A stretch of DNA of 64,000 bases from Nymphaea colorata. Lineage: Eukaryota > Streptophyta > Magnoliopsida > Nymphaeales > Nymphaeaceae. This document shows, in pieces, positions 1-13,733 of the stretch. Position numbers and translations under genes: made by a program. How positions within the stretch are numbered: the stretch's first letter is position 1; each line of letters begins with the position of its first letter. The notes beneath the pieces are model-generated. The model did not search any database. It was not told the origin of the DNA and saw only the letters and a list, made by a program, of their open reading frames with translations. Where the stretch lies: positions 36,057,706 through 36,121,705 of the forward strand of contig NC_045139.1 of NCBI RefSeq assembly GCF_008831285.2, in the 5' to 3' direction.

Positions 1-2960
1 AGAGATGGTTTTGGAGCACCTGGTCTCTCGTGAGCAGACTGCACAGATTAGGACAAGAACATCCAAGTAAAGATAACAGTTCAGTAACTCAATCTATGGA
101 ATAACGGTGCACGTCGAGCTCACCAATTGTACGGCTGTTTGCAGGACGGAGGAAAGAAGAGACAAGACCATCATTGACATTGTCAAAGGTAGTAAATCTA
201 ACAGTCAAATTGAGCTCCTCATCCATTTCATTTTTGGCTGAGCAACAAAATCCTTCACGTATCCTAACATTGATCATCCAATCGTTCCTGATTCTAATAG
301 GCTTCTCTGACCAGCTGAAGATCAAAGGTGAATTGTGGAGTAGGGAGAATTTAGACAAAATCCAACTGATGAAGCTGATTAAAAGATAACAGATTCAACC
401 TGCAGCAGAGACTTGACATCCACCCAAGTCATCTATAGAGTCAAGCAACTCATCCACGTGGATTGTCAACATAGCTTAGCTTCTCAAATTGTGCAATGTG
501 GGCAGGTTGGAGCCGCTACCAAAGCAACTCCAGGTGGTGCAGAATTTGTGCCACATTGGTAGAGTGCTTTTGTAAAGAACACAGATTAATGACTTACTGA
601 TTGGTTTTGAAGAATAACTTGGGTATATTTGGTCAATAGGTTGTCTTTCCACCTGTAATTCAGAGATTGCCGACCGCATCTTTTGCCTTCATAGTCCTCC
701 AAGCTCACTTACAAAAGAACTGCGTCCGTTGCCTTCATAGGCCTCCAAGCTCACTGACAAAAGAACAAGTCAACTAGCGTGAGAGAAGAAACCAGAAAGG
801 AACAAGAGTATCCAATAACTCATTTGAGTATCCTAGAAAAGAATGATTCAGCAGAAATAATTCATTTATAACTGATATGCATCCGCCTCAAAAATCTATG
901 GTCAACTTTAAGTTTAGAATCTTAGATGTAGGTGAGATTGATGTGAGATCACCGAATCTTGGCAACATGGTTTGCGATTTTTGAGATCTGAGCTCCATGC
1001 ATATTCATCAATAGATATGGAGCTCGAACCTCCAAAATGCATGACATGAACTGCAATGATTTGATCCAATATCCATGCATCACTGATCTAACCTACATCT
1101 GTACCTAAAGTTGGTACCAGATTTGTATAAATCTGCTTCTCCCCTCCCCGTCCTCCCTCCCCCTGTGGGTGCATGTCAGAGAGAGAAAGAAAGAAAGAGA
1201 AGCATTCTCTACTGATCCCATTCATAATATTACTCATCTATTGCTTATCAATAACCAGAATGCTCTTGGATCAATCTGCTTGTGTGTGTGCATCAGAGAG
1301 AGAGAGGGAGAATCTGTGGCTTTCTCTACTGATCTTAGCATTTGTAGTATTACATGTCCATACATCAGTAACCAAAATGCTCTTATGCAATCAGGGAAGA
1401 ATGGAGCATGCACTTCTGCAAAACAAGTCAAAGACATCTACTGAGTTGTCCTTACAACAAATCATATTTACCAGCCACCGGGGCTATCCAACAGCTAGTT
1501 CAACAGCCACCCTGCTGAATATCAAGAAGGAACTTTCCCTCATGTTGCATTTTCTAATCGTTCACGGATAAATAAAACTATTTGTTGGTATGAACACTTG
1601 CTGTGTTAGCACTGTGAATACTGAATAGGACCAAAGTGAACATTTTTCAAGCAAACGAACACATATATCCATTATTATATTCATAACAACATAAATTACT
1701 AAAATGAAAAATATCATATATACAAAAAAAAGTACAAAATATCAGTCTTCAATGTCCCCTATCCACAACCATGTCCAGCTGTATCAAAACAGGTGTGGCA
1801 GCCTTCCATGCATGTCCATGTAACTAGGCTGTAGAACAATACCACTGAAAGGATACATATCAACAAAAGAATTAGGTCACAATCTTTGATCAGTGTTATC
1901 TGTATCATACATATCATATAAGTCAAGAAAAACCTATCGATACACTTTTCTTAAGTCATTAAGTGTATCGATGTTGCATCAGCCATATTGCATGATACAG
2001 CCAATACACCTCTTATCGTATGATATGGGGCAAGGGCATTTCAAAAAAGTACAGCGCCCTTTTGTTTCATTTTTTTGTTTTAAATCCCACCATCCCCCTC
2101 ATTCCAACTTCTAAGAGCTTTGAGACGGAGAGTCTTTGCGGGTTTTTGAAAGAAAACACTGATTTGACTGTTAACTCATTGATTTGAGAGAGAATACAGC
2201 CAGTTTGAAGGAAGATTTGTGTGTGGGAGACCAATTCATGTTGACTGATGATAATCATGATATTAATCGTAAGCATATTTTTAATTTGCATTTGGTAGGG
2301 AACAATTATATGTTGTGATGTAGTGTAGAACACTCTAAAGCTTTTAAAATTTTATACTTACAAAGTTATTCTTAATGTATTGTTAACATATTATCGCTTA
2401 TGAATGATAAATCATGAATGTTCATTATGTGTGATCAGTTTTTTATACAAACCCCATTTTCTTTTCATGATTTTTTCCTTTTTTTTCTCTATTTTTCTTA
2501 TTTATTATTTTTTATGAATTAAAAAAATGATGCATTATGACACTTTACAATGCCACGTATAGGTCAGCCTGACTGATACACAATACGATACATCTTTTAC
2601 AACATTGCTTCTCATTCCTCTTATTTTATATCTTTCTTCCATTGAATATAAATATTTTTCCCTCACCTTGACATGTGCTGTCTTGGTTTCTCCTATCAGC
2701 AACCCTCTCCCTCTCTATCTCAATCCTAATTTCTTATATTCTCAAACATTTCACCCATTCCTCTTATTATATCATCTTATTCTCAAATCCTAATTTCGAA
2801 ACATTTATAAATGCTAATTTCTCTTTTGATTCCTCAATATTGTCATGTTTCAGCTCTGAAGTCTTTGACTCAGCCCTGAGTTTTCATCATGAATCAAACA
2901 TATACCTTTCAATGATCTGTCCATAAAATTATTCCCCTAAAGTAATCTGCTTTGCATAGT
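1..2960. other. Intergenic region, no supported gene
   Basis: No gene could be supported here. It holds a 38-bp near-duplication (683-720 and 729-766), a diverged tandem duplication of about 110 bp (roughly 1168-1275 and 1285-1390, each starting in a GA-rich tract and ending in a shared AACCA.AATGCTCTT), and AT-rich sequence from 1600 to 2600. Short open frames on both strands look like chance frames, because none has recognisable domains or splice-compatible partners. An 89-codon minus-strand frame at 89-358 has coding-like composition but no identifiable family. Confidence 0.5.
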
Positions 2961-3000
2961 GACGTGCTCCAATCTCTACCATGAGAATGAAAAGAAAAAG

Positions 3001-3552
3001 AGTCACTACTTTGTTGCTTATGTATGTCAATGACACTGTTATTATTGGTAGTTCAAATAATCATACACAAGTAGTGAAGAATTTACTGATGTAGACTTTC
3101 AAGATGAGAGACCTCGAGGAGTTAAAATTCTTTCTTAGGGTGGAAGGAGACAAAGTACAAACAATAAGATGTTTTAATTCTGATGCAACAGAATTATACT
3201 CTTGATCTTTTAAGCAGGATGAAAATGACGAATTTTAAGTCTGTGAATACCACTATTGTGCTGCATCAAAGATTAAGTTCAAAAAATGGTGATCTATATG
3301 CTAAGTGCTAACCAACCAAGTATAGAAGCATTGTTCGGATGGATGCTTTGATACCTCACTTTTAATAGGCCAGACATTACTGTTAATCAAGTGTCTTACC
3401 TTATGCATGTTCCAAGGGTTGGACATATGGATGTTGTGAAAAATCATTCTTGAGGTATTCAAAAGGACTGTAGGTGATTGGTTAGTTTATCATAGAAGCA
3501 GGACAATGAACAGAGGACATTAACTTGTAACCTATATACATGCAGATTGGGA
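3001..3552 (+). pseudogene. Decayed Ty1/copia reverse transcriptase / RNase H fragment
   Basis: Reading the plus strand across several frames gives the order of a copia RT C-terminal half: a YVND box (normally YVDD) followed by IIGSS, then a LEELKFFLRVE block matching the family's LGELKYFLGIE, then an RSIV block, then RPDITVNQVS and a MH.P...HMDVVK block, and finally YHRSR and DADW remnants. The order and spacing are those of plant copia polyproteins. In-frame stops and frameshifts interrupt it throughout, and the catalytic YVDD carries N for D, so it is a dead fragment. No LTRs were identified around it. Confidence 0.75.
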
Positions 3553-5047
3553 AGCACTTGCAAAGCTTGGTCAAAGCACTCGCCCTTTAAAGGAAACAAG
3601 TCACGTCATGCATATTCCTGGAGTGGAGAAGGGCCCTTAGTTCCCATGATTCATCTAAAGCCGAGGCTAAGGCTTTGCAAGTACAAAGCACTCGACTCGA
3701 CTTTTGAAGCGGAACACAAATCGATTTCCGCTTTTCCGGGTTCTTATTGAGCTATGCAAAATCAATGTGGATTTGAATGAAAGTCAGCGGAAAAAATCTT
3801 AAAATTTCATGGGGCAGCAGGAAACACAAAGGCCTAATGCATCGCTTTGCCCAGTGTCATGTCATGTCATATCACGTCACGAGCAAAAACCTATGCCTTG
3901 TGAGTGAATTGGAAAAACAGCTATTGCTATCGATACCATAGAGATCCAACTGAGAGAAAATATGTTTCTGGGTATTACATTTTGAGGCACAACCTTATGT
4001 GATGGGCACAATCAAGTATGGAAGCTGAATACAAACATGAATACAACCTGAAGCCCAAAAAGATACACAACGTGTTATTTTATAACACATAGAATAAAAG
4101 ATGCCAACTGAAGTTGAACATTAACAAATTTATATTTGCAACACCCTTTTTGATATGTCCAAACTCATGAGAAGAGTAGCATTTATCCTTGCCTCACTAT
4201 TATTTGTCCTTCTCCTTGACCTTGACACTTGTTAAAATGAGAATGTTTCTATATATAGATATTGTTCCCCAGCCGTGATACAGCATGTGCACCACCTTCA
4301 TCAAGATTTGATTCCTTTCTGATGGTGACAGCCAAGACATTGCCTCCCATTGTGAAGGGTTTACTCACCACTAAGCTTAATGACGATGTCTTCTAAAGGA
4401 TGAAAAAAATGGGAGGACGAGACTAAAACTTGTTTACTCAAATTTGAGCCTAGCCCATACAAGAAGTTAAAGAAGTGTTTTCCTTCGAATTCTTTTTTGA
4501 CACAATTCATTGGCTTCACCATACCATTTTTTGTTGTAGAAGAGCTAATCCATACATATGGATACTAATTCAGCAAAATATTATCTATGGTCATATCTCC
4601 TAGCTACAAACCATGCTCCTTGTTTTGAAGAAAAACTTTTATAGACATATTATGGAGATATACATCAATTATTCCCATTCTTGGCTTGCCTTCTTGAACT
4701 TCAGAATATTTGCATTTATCCTCGTCCCAACATAAACAAACATACATGAAAGAATTTTGCATCTTTTCTTGCACATTTCAAGAGATTTTTCTTGTTCTTC
4801 TCCCTCAAGAAACCTTATTTTTTCTTCTTCAACCTTGGCTTTGTTTGGGTATAGTACCCTTGATGCAGTCCACAAGCCTTTACCATCGCTGTCACACAGA
4901 TTCTCCTAGAAGGGCACCACACCTGTGTCAACATGACTGGACATAGATGCAGGTATGGGACATGGCTTAGACAGAGCAAATGGATTGTTGGTACCTTTTC
5001 TATATGTTTTGATGTTTTGTTTATTTGCTTAAATCTTGTTCTTGTGC

Positions 5048-5048
5048 A

Positions 5049-5095
<47 letters not shown>
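5048..5095. repeat. (TG)n(TA)n microsatellite
   Basis: A TG run of about 15 bases passes directly into about 33 bases of perfect TA alternation. It lies immediately beside the MITE-like element at 5112. Confidence 0.95.
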
Positions 5096-5098
<3 letters not shown>

Positions 5099-5111
5099 CA
5101 TTGAAATCTGC

Positions 5112-5286
5112 TGGCTGCCAAATGTTGCTGGATTGCTAAATGTTTAAAATCCATGCTAAATGCACCATAAGCCATTGCTAAAAATACCATAAACCATTGG
5201 TACACTATAAACAGTTGCTAATGCTTCCGTTGCATGGTATTTTTAGAGATGGTCTTAAGTATTTTGTCATCAGGCAACATCCGGCT
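5112..5286 (+). mobile_element. MITE-like element, copy 1
   Basis: About 175 bp bounded by related ends: GGCTGCCAAATGTTGCTGG on the left and CAGGCAACATCCGGC on the right, which is approximately its inverse. The interior repeats GCTAAA and ACCATAA words. A second copy in the opposite orientation lies at 15733-15870. There is no coding capacity, which fits a non-autonomous DNA element. The superfamily cannot be told from what is visible, and target-site duplications are obscured by the adjacent microsatellite. Confidence 0.55.
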
Positions 5287-6525
5287 ATGTGTGTGTGTGT
5301 GTAATCCCCATGCCCAAGGTCCTTAAAATTGCTCCGCATCTGCAACCATGTGACATAGCTTTTATTCTTGATATGATTTCTATCGCCAGCTCACACAAGG
5401 TAAATGGAGCCATTAAGCTTGAATCCTGGAAAGAGGGGGCAAACATTTTCAGTAAAATGACTTCAAATGGAAGATGAATGCTAAAGGGATTCCTTAGAGA
5501 AGAAACTTGGTAGATACTTACTCGGCATGTTTTACGAGGAAGCAACAACTAACAAGGCCTTCTACACGTCTCACATAGGCTGAGATAAGCCTAGAACTAA
5601 TATGATATAAAAATCCAGCCAAGCATCACTTAACAAGCCAAAACACAAAGATTGTTCACATTCACAAAAAGTCAAGAGACAATGCCTTCTTGCAGGTGCG
5701 GAAAGGCACTCCAAGACATAAAAAGATACAATTTTTATTGACTGGAAGAAGCTTAGAAAAGAATTTAAATAAATGAAGGGTTCATTCCCCAATGTATACG
5801 GAAGACTAGCTTAGCCAGCTGTTAGAACACCATAATGGCCCTATTGGGAGCCATTTAAGGTGAACAACAACTACTACAGCCTTGGTCAAAGATGAAAGAT
5901 GATAAAGAAAAAACACAAAAGAGAAGAGAATATATATGTACACCCAAAGATAGAGATAAGCGTATGTACATGAAACATACAAAACATATCTACATCTGTT
6001 CATAGATGGTAACACCTCCCTCATAATACCCTTGACCTTAGTTGTAGAACCACCAAGATGCATCTTCACTAAAAAATATAATGTTTATACTTTATATATG
6101 CTTGAGAACATGTGTGTGTATTAAAAAATGTTAAAATGTGGTCACCTGATTTGAGTATTCAAATCGGTCAGAACTGGAAGAGTAAAGATCAAGATTTTAC
6201 ATGATCAGAGCAAAGGGTCTGTAAACCCATGTTAGTGCTATAGAGTCAACTGAAACTCATATTTGAGTGTCATGGAAATGTAGAAGACCTTAAACCATGT
6301 TTGTTGATCTGTAGGCAGGAATATATAAGCCACAAAGGACCACACTGTTGATATCTGGGCCCTTGTAAAATCTAAATTATACATAAAAAAACCTGATCTG
6401 AAGATCCAGTCCAAGGTTTTTGAATTTTGGGCATGCATATCTAGCTATTTTCAGAACTCAGACTATGAGTTCCAACTAAATGGTTCAAAGACATAAGGAT
6501 AGCAAACTTCTTCAAAAACCAGACA

Positions 6526-9500
6526 TCAAATAAATGTCATGTGCACTTTGGTATCCACTTGTCCCTTTTCAGCTATTCCATAAACCTTGAAATCAAAAGA
6601 CCTGGAAAGATAACTAGACATTAATTCTTCAAAGAAGACATCAAACCTGAGCCACAAACCGCATAGATCTTCTCCTTGTAGAGCTTGTCATGATGTTACT
6701 TGATCCCCTAGCTATATCTTTAATACTCCTTAAACTTTTAACTGATGTAGACTCATTTTTGCCATGGTAATTTTGAACATTGCTGCTCTGCCTTGTGTTT
6801 TCATATTCTTCACAATCTTCTGAACCATGGGGCTGTCCTTGTATCATGTCTGAAGAATTATTCGCCTGTATCAAGCTTTGGAACCAACAAAAATATATTT
6901 ATTGGATATGGTAAAGTGGAGAACAAAAAAATACTGGATCTTTTCTAAGAACAGATCTTACTTTGGATTCTTGGCATGATTCATAAATCCATCATCCTGT
7001 AGACACATGATGAAGTTATCCTCGCACATGTTCAAAATATGAAACACAAACAATGGAAAACTTCAAGCTAGATTCTTTATAACTGAAACGAAACCCAAAA
7101 GAAAGGCTTGTACAGAAAAGATAATTCGAAGCTAAAGAAAGTAATTGCTTTTAAGCTTGCTCATGGGTAAGGGATGAAAGGGCCATAGTTGTTGAAATCT
7201 TATTTCCCTAGGAAAAAGTTGATATGCTTCTTGTTATTTGTCCACAAAGTGGCTGCTGAGTTAGGTATTCTTCTGTCCAACTTATCCTCTACCATCCAAA
7301 TTCATATACTCTGTATTGTTTAGGATAAATCTTAATTAAATGAAACAAATGCTTTCAGAGGTCAACTTTCAATGTGAATGCCTTGACTTTTTTTCACAGT
7401 ATCCAATCAACGGCGTTGTTGACAAATAAATAGAGGCTATGTATGACCTACTGACGATGAAAACATGTTGACTTGGAGAAATAAGGCAGCTTAATACTGG
7501 CTCCAACCTCCCTTTTTGAACTTCGCAAGACAACACACACAAATATCTGAGAGTGATGTTGGCACCTAATAGAATACTATCAGCACCTTTGCCCTTCAAT
7601 ATGAGAATAAGATGGTACTAGGATATCTCCCGCACAGCGTCCCATAGTGGCAGTTTTGAATTGCAGGGGTTAATAGGGGCTATTAAACTAGTTTGAATCA
7701 GCCGATTTCAAATAGTACCAGTAATTTGATGCACCACCCAACTCAATGGTTCCACACACCGTCTTTCTTTATTTATTATACTAATTATTATTATTGTTGT
7801 TGTTGTTGTCATTGTTGTTTTTGTCATTGTTGTTGTTGTCATTGTTGTTGTTGTCATTGTTGTTGTTGTTGTTGTTGTTATATATTATCAAATATCAATA
7901 TTTTCTCTTTTGCTTCTTTATTTTTCCAGTATAATTTTTTTTACCAATTAAAAAATGACTCCAATTACAATTCGATTCAGCCTATTCACTAAATTTTCCT
8001 GCTACCAAATTTGGTAAAAAGATAGCTTATTGAAGGATAATTTGTCCCGACGTGGAACTTATGTAGGATAAATTATCCCCAGAGATAAACTTTATGACTT
8101 TTTAGTAAAGGAGTTATCTAGGCATGGTTAGAATGAATGATTAAAATTTCAACAGGGACAGCTGTCACACCCCTAGGGCTGGAAAAATTTTAGCCTCTGG
8201 ATGTGGTGAAACAGGATGTGGAAAGCAGTGAATTTGAGTGAGAATTTCACCACATTAAATTTGTGGGTACGGACACCCCAAAACAAGGTGCAAACTTAAT
8301 CCCCAGGACATTTTGTCCCAGCCGTAAAAAATACCCTTATAACATAGGGTTTACAATTCCATTCAGGATTGCCAAGACCAAGTACTTTATTTGAGATAGA
8401 TATACAGTGGCATACTGGCACTCTAATTACTTCTTTCATGAAGGATGCATCTAATTTGCCAGTCAGGGTTTAAGCACCTAGTTGGAGTATGCAGCTTGTC
8501 AAAAGGCAACCAATTTTATTTGTACACTGCTCCTTTGTAAACCCAAGAATGTATCTGATATTCTTGGAATGCTTTTTCATTAAAATGATTCAGAGCAAGT
8601 TATGAAGAATCAACAACACATGTTTTCATACCTCTTCCATAGGAAACTCGAGTATGGAATTTCCAGCAAGTGGTACTCCAGCATCTCTATTTAAGTCTGG
8701 TTGTGGCTGCTGCTGCAGCATTTCTGATCTCTCTGGCTGTTCAGCATTTGTAAAAATGTCCAAGCATGGAACTCCACATGAACAGGAAGCCAACAAATTC
8801 AAAGTCTCTTCACTGCATTTTACAGCTTCCACAGATGGAATCTTTCTTATAGAGCAACTCGATGATACACCATCACATACATCATTATTTTCTGGAAGGG
8901 AGTCGTGATTGAATTGGACCACGTCCTGCATTTCAGCTGAAGTTGGAGAATCTCCTTTACCTAAATGATAGATAATCTCATTGGACATACATACACGACT
9001 TCCTAATGCATTGACCATACAAGACTCACTGACATTGGAAGGCTGACACTCCAGAGTGGCAGGATACTCTGGAAGACAAGAAGCACCGCCACTACCAACC
9101 TTCTGACGAGCATCCAGAATATTCACAGTTTGTCCACATGTTGAAACACAATTAACTGAAGGTACAACAGCTTTTTCTCCATCAAAGTCAGCAGCAGATA
9201 ACAATAAGGCACTATTACTGCTCTCATGCAGACTTTGTGAACCTTGTTCCAGCAAGCCAGATGGTGAAGTGTCTAATTGATTGTTGACATACTTTGATCT
9301 ACTCGCTAAATGATTAATAAAATTAGGCTTCAGATTCCCCCCATGCTGATCAATACATACTTCCCCCTCCAAGTCCTTAATCCAATCAGACGAATCTCCA
9401 TTTAAATCAACATAAAGATTAATTCCCTCCTCACAGCTGACAAAGAACTGAAAGGAGCAAGCGGATGCTGGTGTGGCTTTCTCATTAGAAGGAACAGAAC

Positions 9501-10979
9501 TGCACCTTTTTGGGCACTTACTGGGCTTCCGCTTTTTGTTTGCAACCACTTGTCTCTTGTCAGTTCTAACTGTGGTTGTGTAACTCTGTAACTTTGGCTC
9601 CAGTTTTTCCATCACCGTAGATCCAGAAAGACTCCAGCTACGACGAACAGGATTACAATGTGATTTTGGATAAGCTGGGCCAGGCAAAGCACTGTACTCA
9701 AAACTTAAAGAAGAAGTTTTACCAGCAGGATCCTCACAAATCAACTCCCGAATACCATCTTTTACCTGCATCGAAATTACCAAATTGGCTAATGATGTCA
9801 ATTTTATGGCTCCACATGATGACAGGCAAGCATCCTAAAAAGTCCATGTTGATCCAGGCCCTTTGGTGTATTCCCAACTTCATAATCATAGGAATAAGTA
9901 TGGGATAAAAGGGATGGTACGAAAATTGAAAACCAGGTGATCTGCACAGTATTTCATGTTAGACATTGGACAGCCTAACCTCAAAATTAGCACCATCAAT
10001 CTATAACATAAGATTTCACATGTTTGGCCTCTTTGTTCTAAGTTCACCAGTAATACCGTAGCCAAATCTGCATATTGGATCTGGTATGTTCATCAATAAC
10101 CCCCAACTACTGGGGTCCAGTTGTGGACGAATATCCAAACCACTTCGTAGAAGGTTTAGATACTATGATCTTATATTTGGAAGGCATAAAACCTACTATA
10201 AATCAAGATATGAACTCAGCCGAATTGGGAGAACTTCCATGTCATGATAGCTAATCAGTAATCCATAAACCTCCGTTATATAACATAATAAAATGAAGAA
10301 AGAAAATCCAGCTATACATTGTATACAATCTGCACAAATACATAATCATTTTGTTCAAGACCAAAACAATATTATACCTTATCTCCATTACAGTCTGGGT
10401 AATCTGTGGCATTTTCTTTTCTTGAAGTGGTGCATTCTCCAATGACTTTTTGAGAATTAACTGCAAAAAAGAAAACAGAACAATTAAATGGATTGTAATC
10501 ATCCTAACGTGGCTTTACCACGAAAAATCTAAATCGTACCATGTTTCTTTTCTTCTAAAGACCGAATGCCGATTTTCATGTCTGACCTTCGTGTCCCATG
10601 AAGAGGGAAACCATCAGAACCATTGAGTATATCTTCCGGTTTTGATGGTTTTAGATTTTTCTTGAACAACTTCTTGCAGGAACCTGAAAACTTCTCAACA
10701 AAACCTATGGTAGGAGCCGGGAGGAGCTTATTGCGTCGTTTTCCCTGCACCGACTTGGAAAATGAATTGAACTAGTAGAATTGAGCAAATACAGCGTAAT
10801 TAATTATATTCATTGAACCGACGCCAAATATGAATTTTGACCACTTAGAATGTGAAAAGAACCTTGAAAAATGAAGCTAAAAAATTGGTTAGCCGATACT
10901 TTGTTTTCTTCTTGCATGACCCTTGAATTTCTTGACTTGGGAAATTAACAGAAGAGACTCCATCTTTCTTGCGCCCCAT
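6526..10979 (-). CDS. Uncharacterised plant protein, basic N-terminus, about 620 aa
   Basis: Seven coding exons with matching phases: 10979-10863, 10744-10540, 10460-10378, 9765-8632, 6996-6962, 6875-6647 and a tentative last exon 6585-6526. The start is an ATG giving MGRKKDG. The first 110 residues are strongly basic (KKKTKYR, KKLFKKNLKPSK), and a second basic block (ANKKRKPSKCPKR) lies in the large exon, so nuclear localisation is an inference. The large exon (378 codons) is Ser- and Asn-rich, holds a short acidic block INLYVDLNGDSSDW, and ends with QQQPQP. Exon 6 contains STRRRSMRF. I recognise no catalytic domain or named family. All borders are GT-AG. If the last intron is not removed, the frame instead stops at 6641, two codons beyond exon 6. 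Intron 4 (6997-8631) contains a TTG-rich repeat. It is most likely a real gene of unknown function. Confidence 0.75.
7783..7880. repeat. TTG-rich triplet repeat
   Basis: About 100 bases of TTA/TTG triplets, in which a 15-base unit (TTG repeated, then TCA) recurs several times. It lies in an intron of the minus-strand gene 6526-10979. The open frame through it (poly-Cys on the plus strand) is a by-product of the repeat. Confidence 0.9.
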
Positions 10980-13733
10980 GATCTCCCACCAGTAGTCTTG
11001 GTAAGCAAGACCATACAGAGACACTTATCAGCAATACAATTGCAACCTGAATCCAATAAGAATATTATGATGAAGAATAAGCATATTACGCAAAATGCGT
11101 GAGAAAATGCTGGACTGGTTTATTCTTCGATTAACTAACCTTGAAACTAATCTAAATAAGCCCTAAAAATCATAACTCTCGGTCTTTTCTGTTTTCAAAA
11201 GAAGACATCACATTCTCCGGTCTATCATGTATTTCACGATCAAGACCAGGATCAGAGTGGAAGTGGCCTAAATGAACTTCCCACATCCGAATATACAGAA
11301 AAAGTTATCCGGTTTACGAAACAATGAGTAGTACCAGTAAGAAAGGGCGCTCAAAACTCGGAAACAATTTGAAACAATGACACCCATCTAGGCGAAAAAC
11401 AATGGAATAGTGAAAGCATTCATTGGCCTGGACGGATAGAAAGTTCACTTCAGTAGATTTATCTGGAAGTGCATCCTTCTATAAGAAAATATATGCCCAA
11501 ACAGGGGAGAAGAAAACCCTGTTCCGACATCACAGGCCAAAAGGAGAAGGGTTTCAAATACGAGATTAACTCACCATCATCAGAAAAACTAGCACCAACT
11601 ACTCATCGAGTCACCAAACATACCTAGCAATGGTTTCTGAAAAGCCGATTTCTGCAATGGTACCAGTCAAAAAGTTCTCTCAATCCCAAACCACCCTCTT
11701 CAAAATGGACAAGTTGGCCAGTCCCCTTCTTGTTTTAATGAAGAAAAAACGGGGAAAAGAAGACCACCAACTTGATGAATCCAAATAATCAACACAGTGG
11801 AACAAAAACAACAACAACCAAATGTCTCGACTGAGAAAACGGGAGGACTATGGGATACTTTTTTTCATAGATGCCGTTACCGTGGCATCAAAAGGAAGAA
11901 CAATGAAGATGGTGATGGAACTTCACACGGGCACACGAGAAGATCGAGGAGGATACAAGTATATCTGCGCTTCTCTTGACGATGATTGGAGCTGGCACTG
12001 GCAGCTAAAGTACAACACCCACCTCTAGATTGCTGATGCCTTATTCCTTACGGAAATGAGGAAAAATAAAAGAAAGAAGACAACACGGAACCGCACAGAC
12101 GCCGGATACCATACACCAGAAATGTACCAAAATCGGAAACCAAAGCAAAACAAAGAGCGCGATTCGAAAAGTGAGAGGGCTTTGGTGACTCAATGCTTAG
12201 CAAAAGGAAGGAAAAGGGGGCCAGTTGCAGCCCGTTGGTCATCGGGAGGCACCATGGAATGCGATTGTCAGAACACAGGCACGCTAATGACCACAAAGGC
12301 TCGATTACATTATTGTCTCTGCCGTTACACCACCGCTGCTGGTTTGGTAAAAGCCGGCCTTCTTTTTTCCAAATTTGGTCCTTTTCGCAACGTTCGAGTG
12401 ACTCCCAAGACAAGGACGTGTGCTTGCGGTGGGAGTGCACCTCCGGAGTCAACAATCATAGAAGAGTGTCCATTTGGAGAGTTGTCCTAAGGTACAAAGG
12501 ATGGAAAGGGCCAATGGACTGTCATGGCCGGTTCTGGGAGATTTCAATGGAGGTTTGAAGTGGAGAAGACTGTATGGCTATTTCTTAAGATTTGTCTCTA
12601 ATGAACTAAATTGTCTCATATACAACTGTCCTAATTTGAGCTGTCGGCGACTTGAGGTAACGAACGAAGTGGCCGGGAAGATCTCGTCGGTTGGTCTCTG
12701 CCGGAGATGAGTATAGGTTGGAAAAGGAAGGTGAGCAGGAATTTCCCAAGAGTCGATTTCTAGCTTTTTTGTTTTGAAAGCACACTCTGTTATCCTCTAC
12801 TCTCGGATAAAACTTTTTCAGTTTCATAAGGTGTGCATAATACACCGTGTTCACTCCTCTCGCCTGCAAATAACTCATCAACCACAATTATATAAGTAGA
12901 TAGCTTTTAAACTTTCAATTTAGAAAATAAAAGAAGTTCGACAAATCTTAAGGTGAAAACTATTTCATTCGATTAGTCTTGGTAAAGTGCCTATGATCTC
13001 CAACACTTTTGTTTGTCTAATCTGACTATCTTGATAATTACAATAGCTTATTTAAGTATATGTTTAAAATAGTTTGAGAAATATGTTAAACTTCAAAATT
13101 TGTAGATAAAAGTACATATATGGTTATCAATTGCTTTTCACTTATACAACCTGGTGTAAATGATATGTAAATATATGTGAAAAAAAGTTAATATAAAACT
13201 ACTATTTTTTGCTTTTTGTATGTATGGATTTGTTGGTCCGCTTGCAATCCAAATGTGTGTGTAAGTTTCTAAATCGAGAGGTTTTATGATTCATTTTTTT
13301 ACAAGTTTTGAATTTTCTATTGCAAACTATGCCAAATTTTACAATGCAAGAGCATATATGGTTGTCCATTAGCTGGGTCACTTTTATTGTCCATTGAAAT
13401 AATTTATCGAGTAGACGCATAGAACTATTGCTAACAAAATTTTTATAAATAAACAACTTTGTCTTTTTCGAATTTAAATATGAAAATTTTGTCTCAAATT
13501 TGGTAAAAATATCATCGTATTCAACACTTATATATTTAAGGTAATTATCTTGTTAATTTCACTAGTTTATTTTAATATTGTGAAAAATTCAGTTAGAGGC
13601 TTGAAGTTCTGTTCATTTCCGAAAGCCTGCCAAAGTCTCGAATGCCTTCAGAACGAGGAGGGTTTCTGCACGGGGCGAACATTACACAAAGAGAAGGGGA
13701 AGTTGGAGAAGCGCTAGCTCTCTCCTTGGAGCA
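10980..13733. other. Divergent intergenic region (promoters of both neighbours)
   Basis: It lies between the start of the minus-strand gene at 10979 and the plus-strand ferredoxin-like gene at 13734, so it must hold both promoters. The part 12000-12720 is richer in G and C and has long chance frames on both strands, consistent with the promoter or 5' UTR of the minus-strand gene. The part 12880-13600 is very AT-rich. A TATATATTTAA run at about 13527-13540 is a possible TATA element for the plus-strand gene. No exon could be supported. Confidence 0.45.

Larger units (their letters stand above)
3553..6525. other. Intergenic, repeat-containing region
   Basis: No gene is supported. The stretch 3550-3860 has a different texture from its surroundings (more even base composition) but no recognised product. 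A (TG)n-(TA)n microsatellite lies at 5048-5095, next to a MITE-like element at 5112-5286. The part from 5300 to 6525 contains open frames on both strands with no family match. The 3' UTR of the minus-strand gene that ends at 6526 probably extends into this region. Confidence 0.5.

Noticed and set aside
89-358. 89-codon minus-strand frame
   Set aside because: Coding-like composition, but no recognisable family, no partner exon with matching phase, and it lies too near the window edge to judge.
12048-12558. Long overlapping frames on both strands (up to 144 codons)
   Set aside because: They overlap each other in the GC-richer promoter/leader zone upstream of the minus-strand gene, and none shows a domain.
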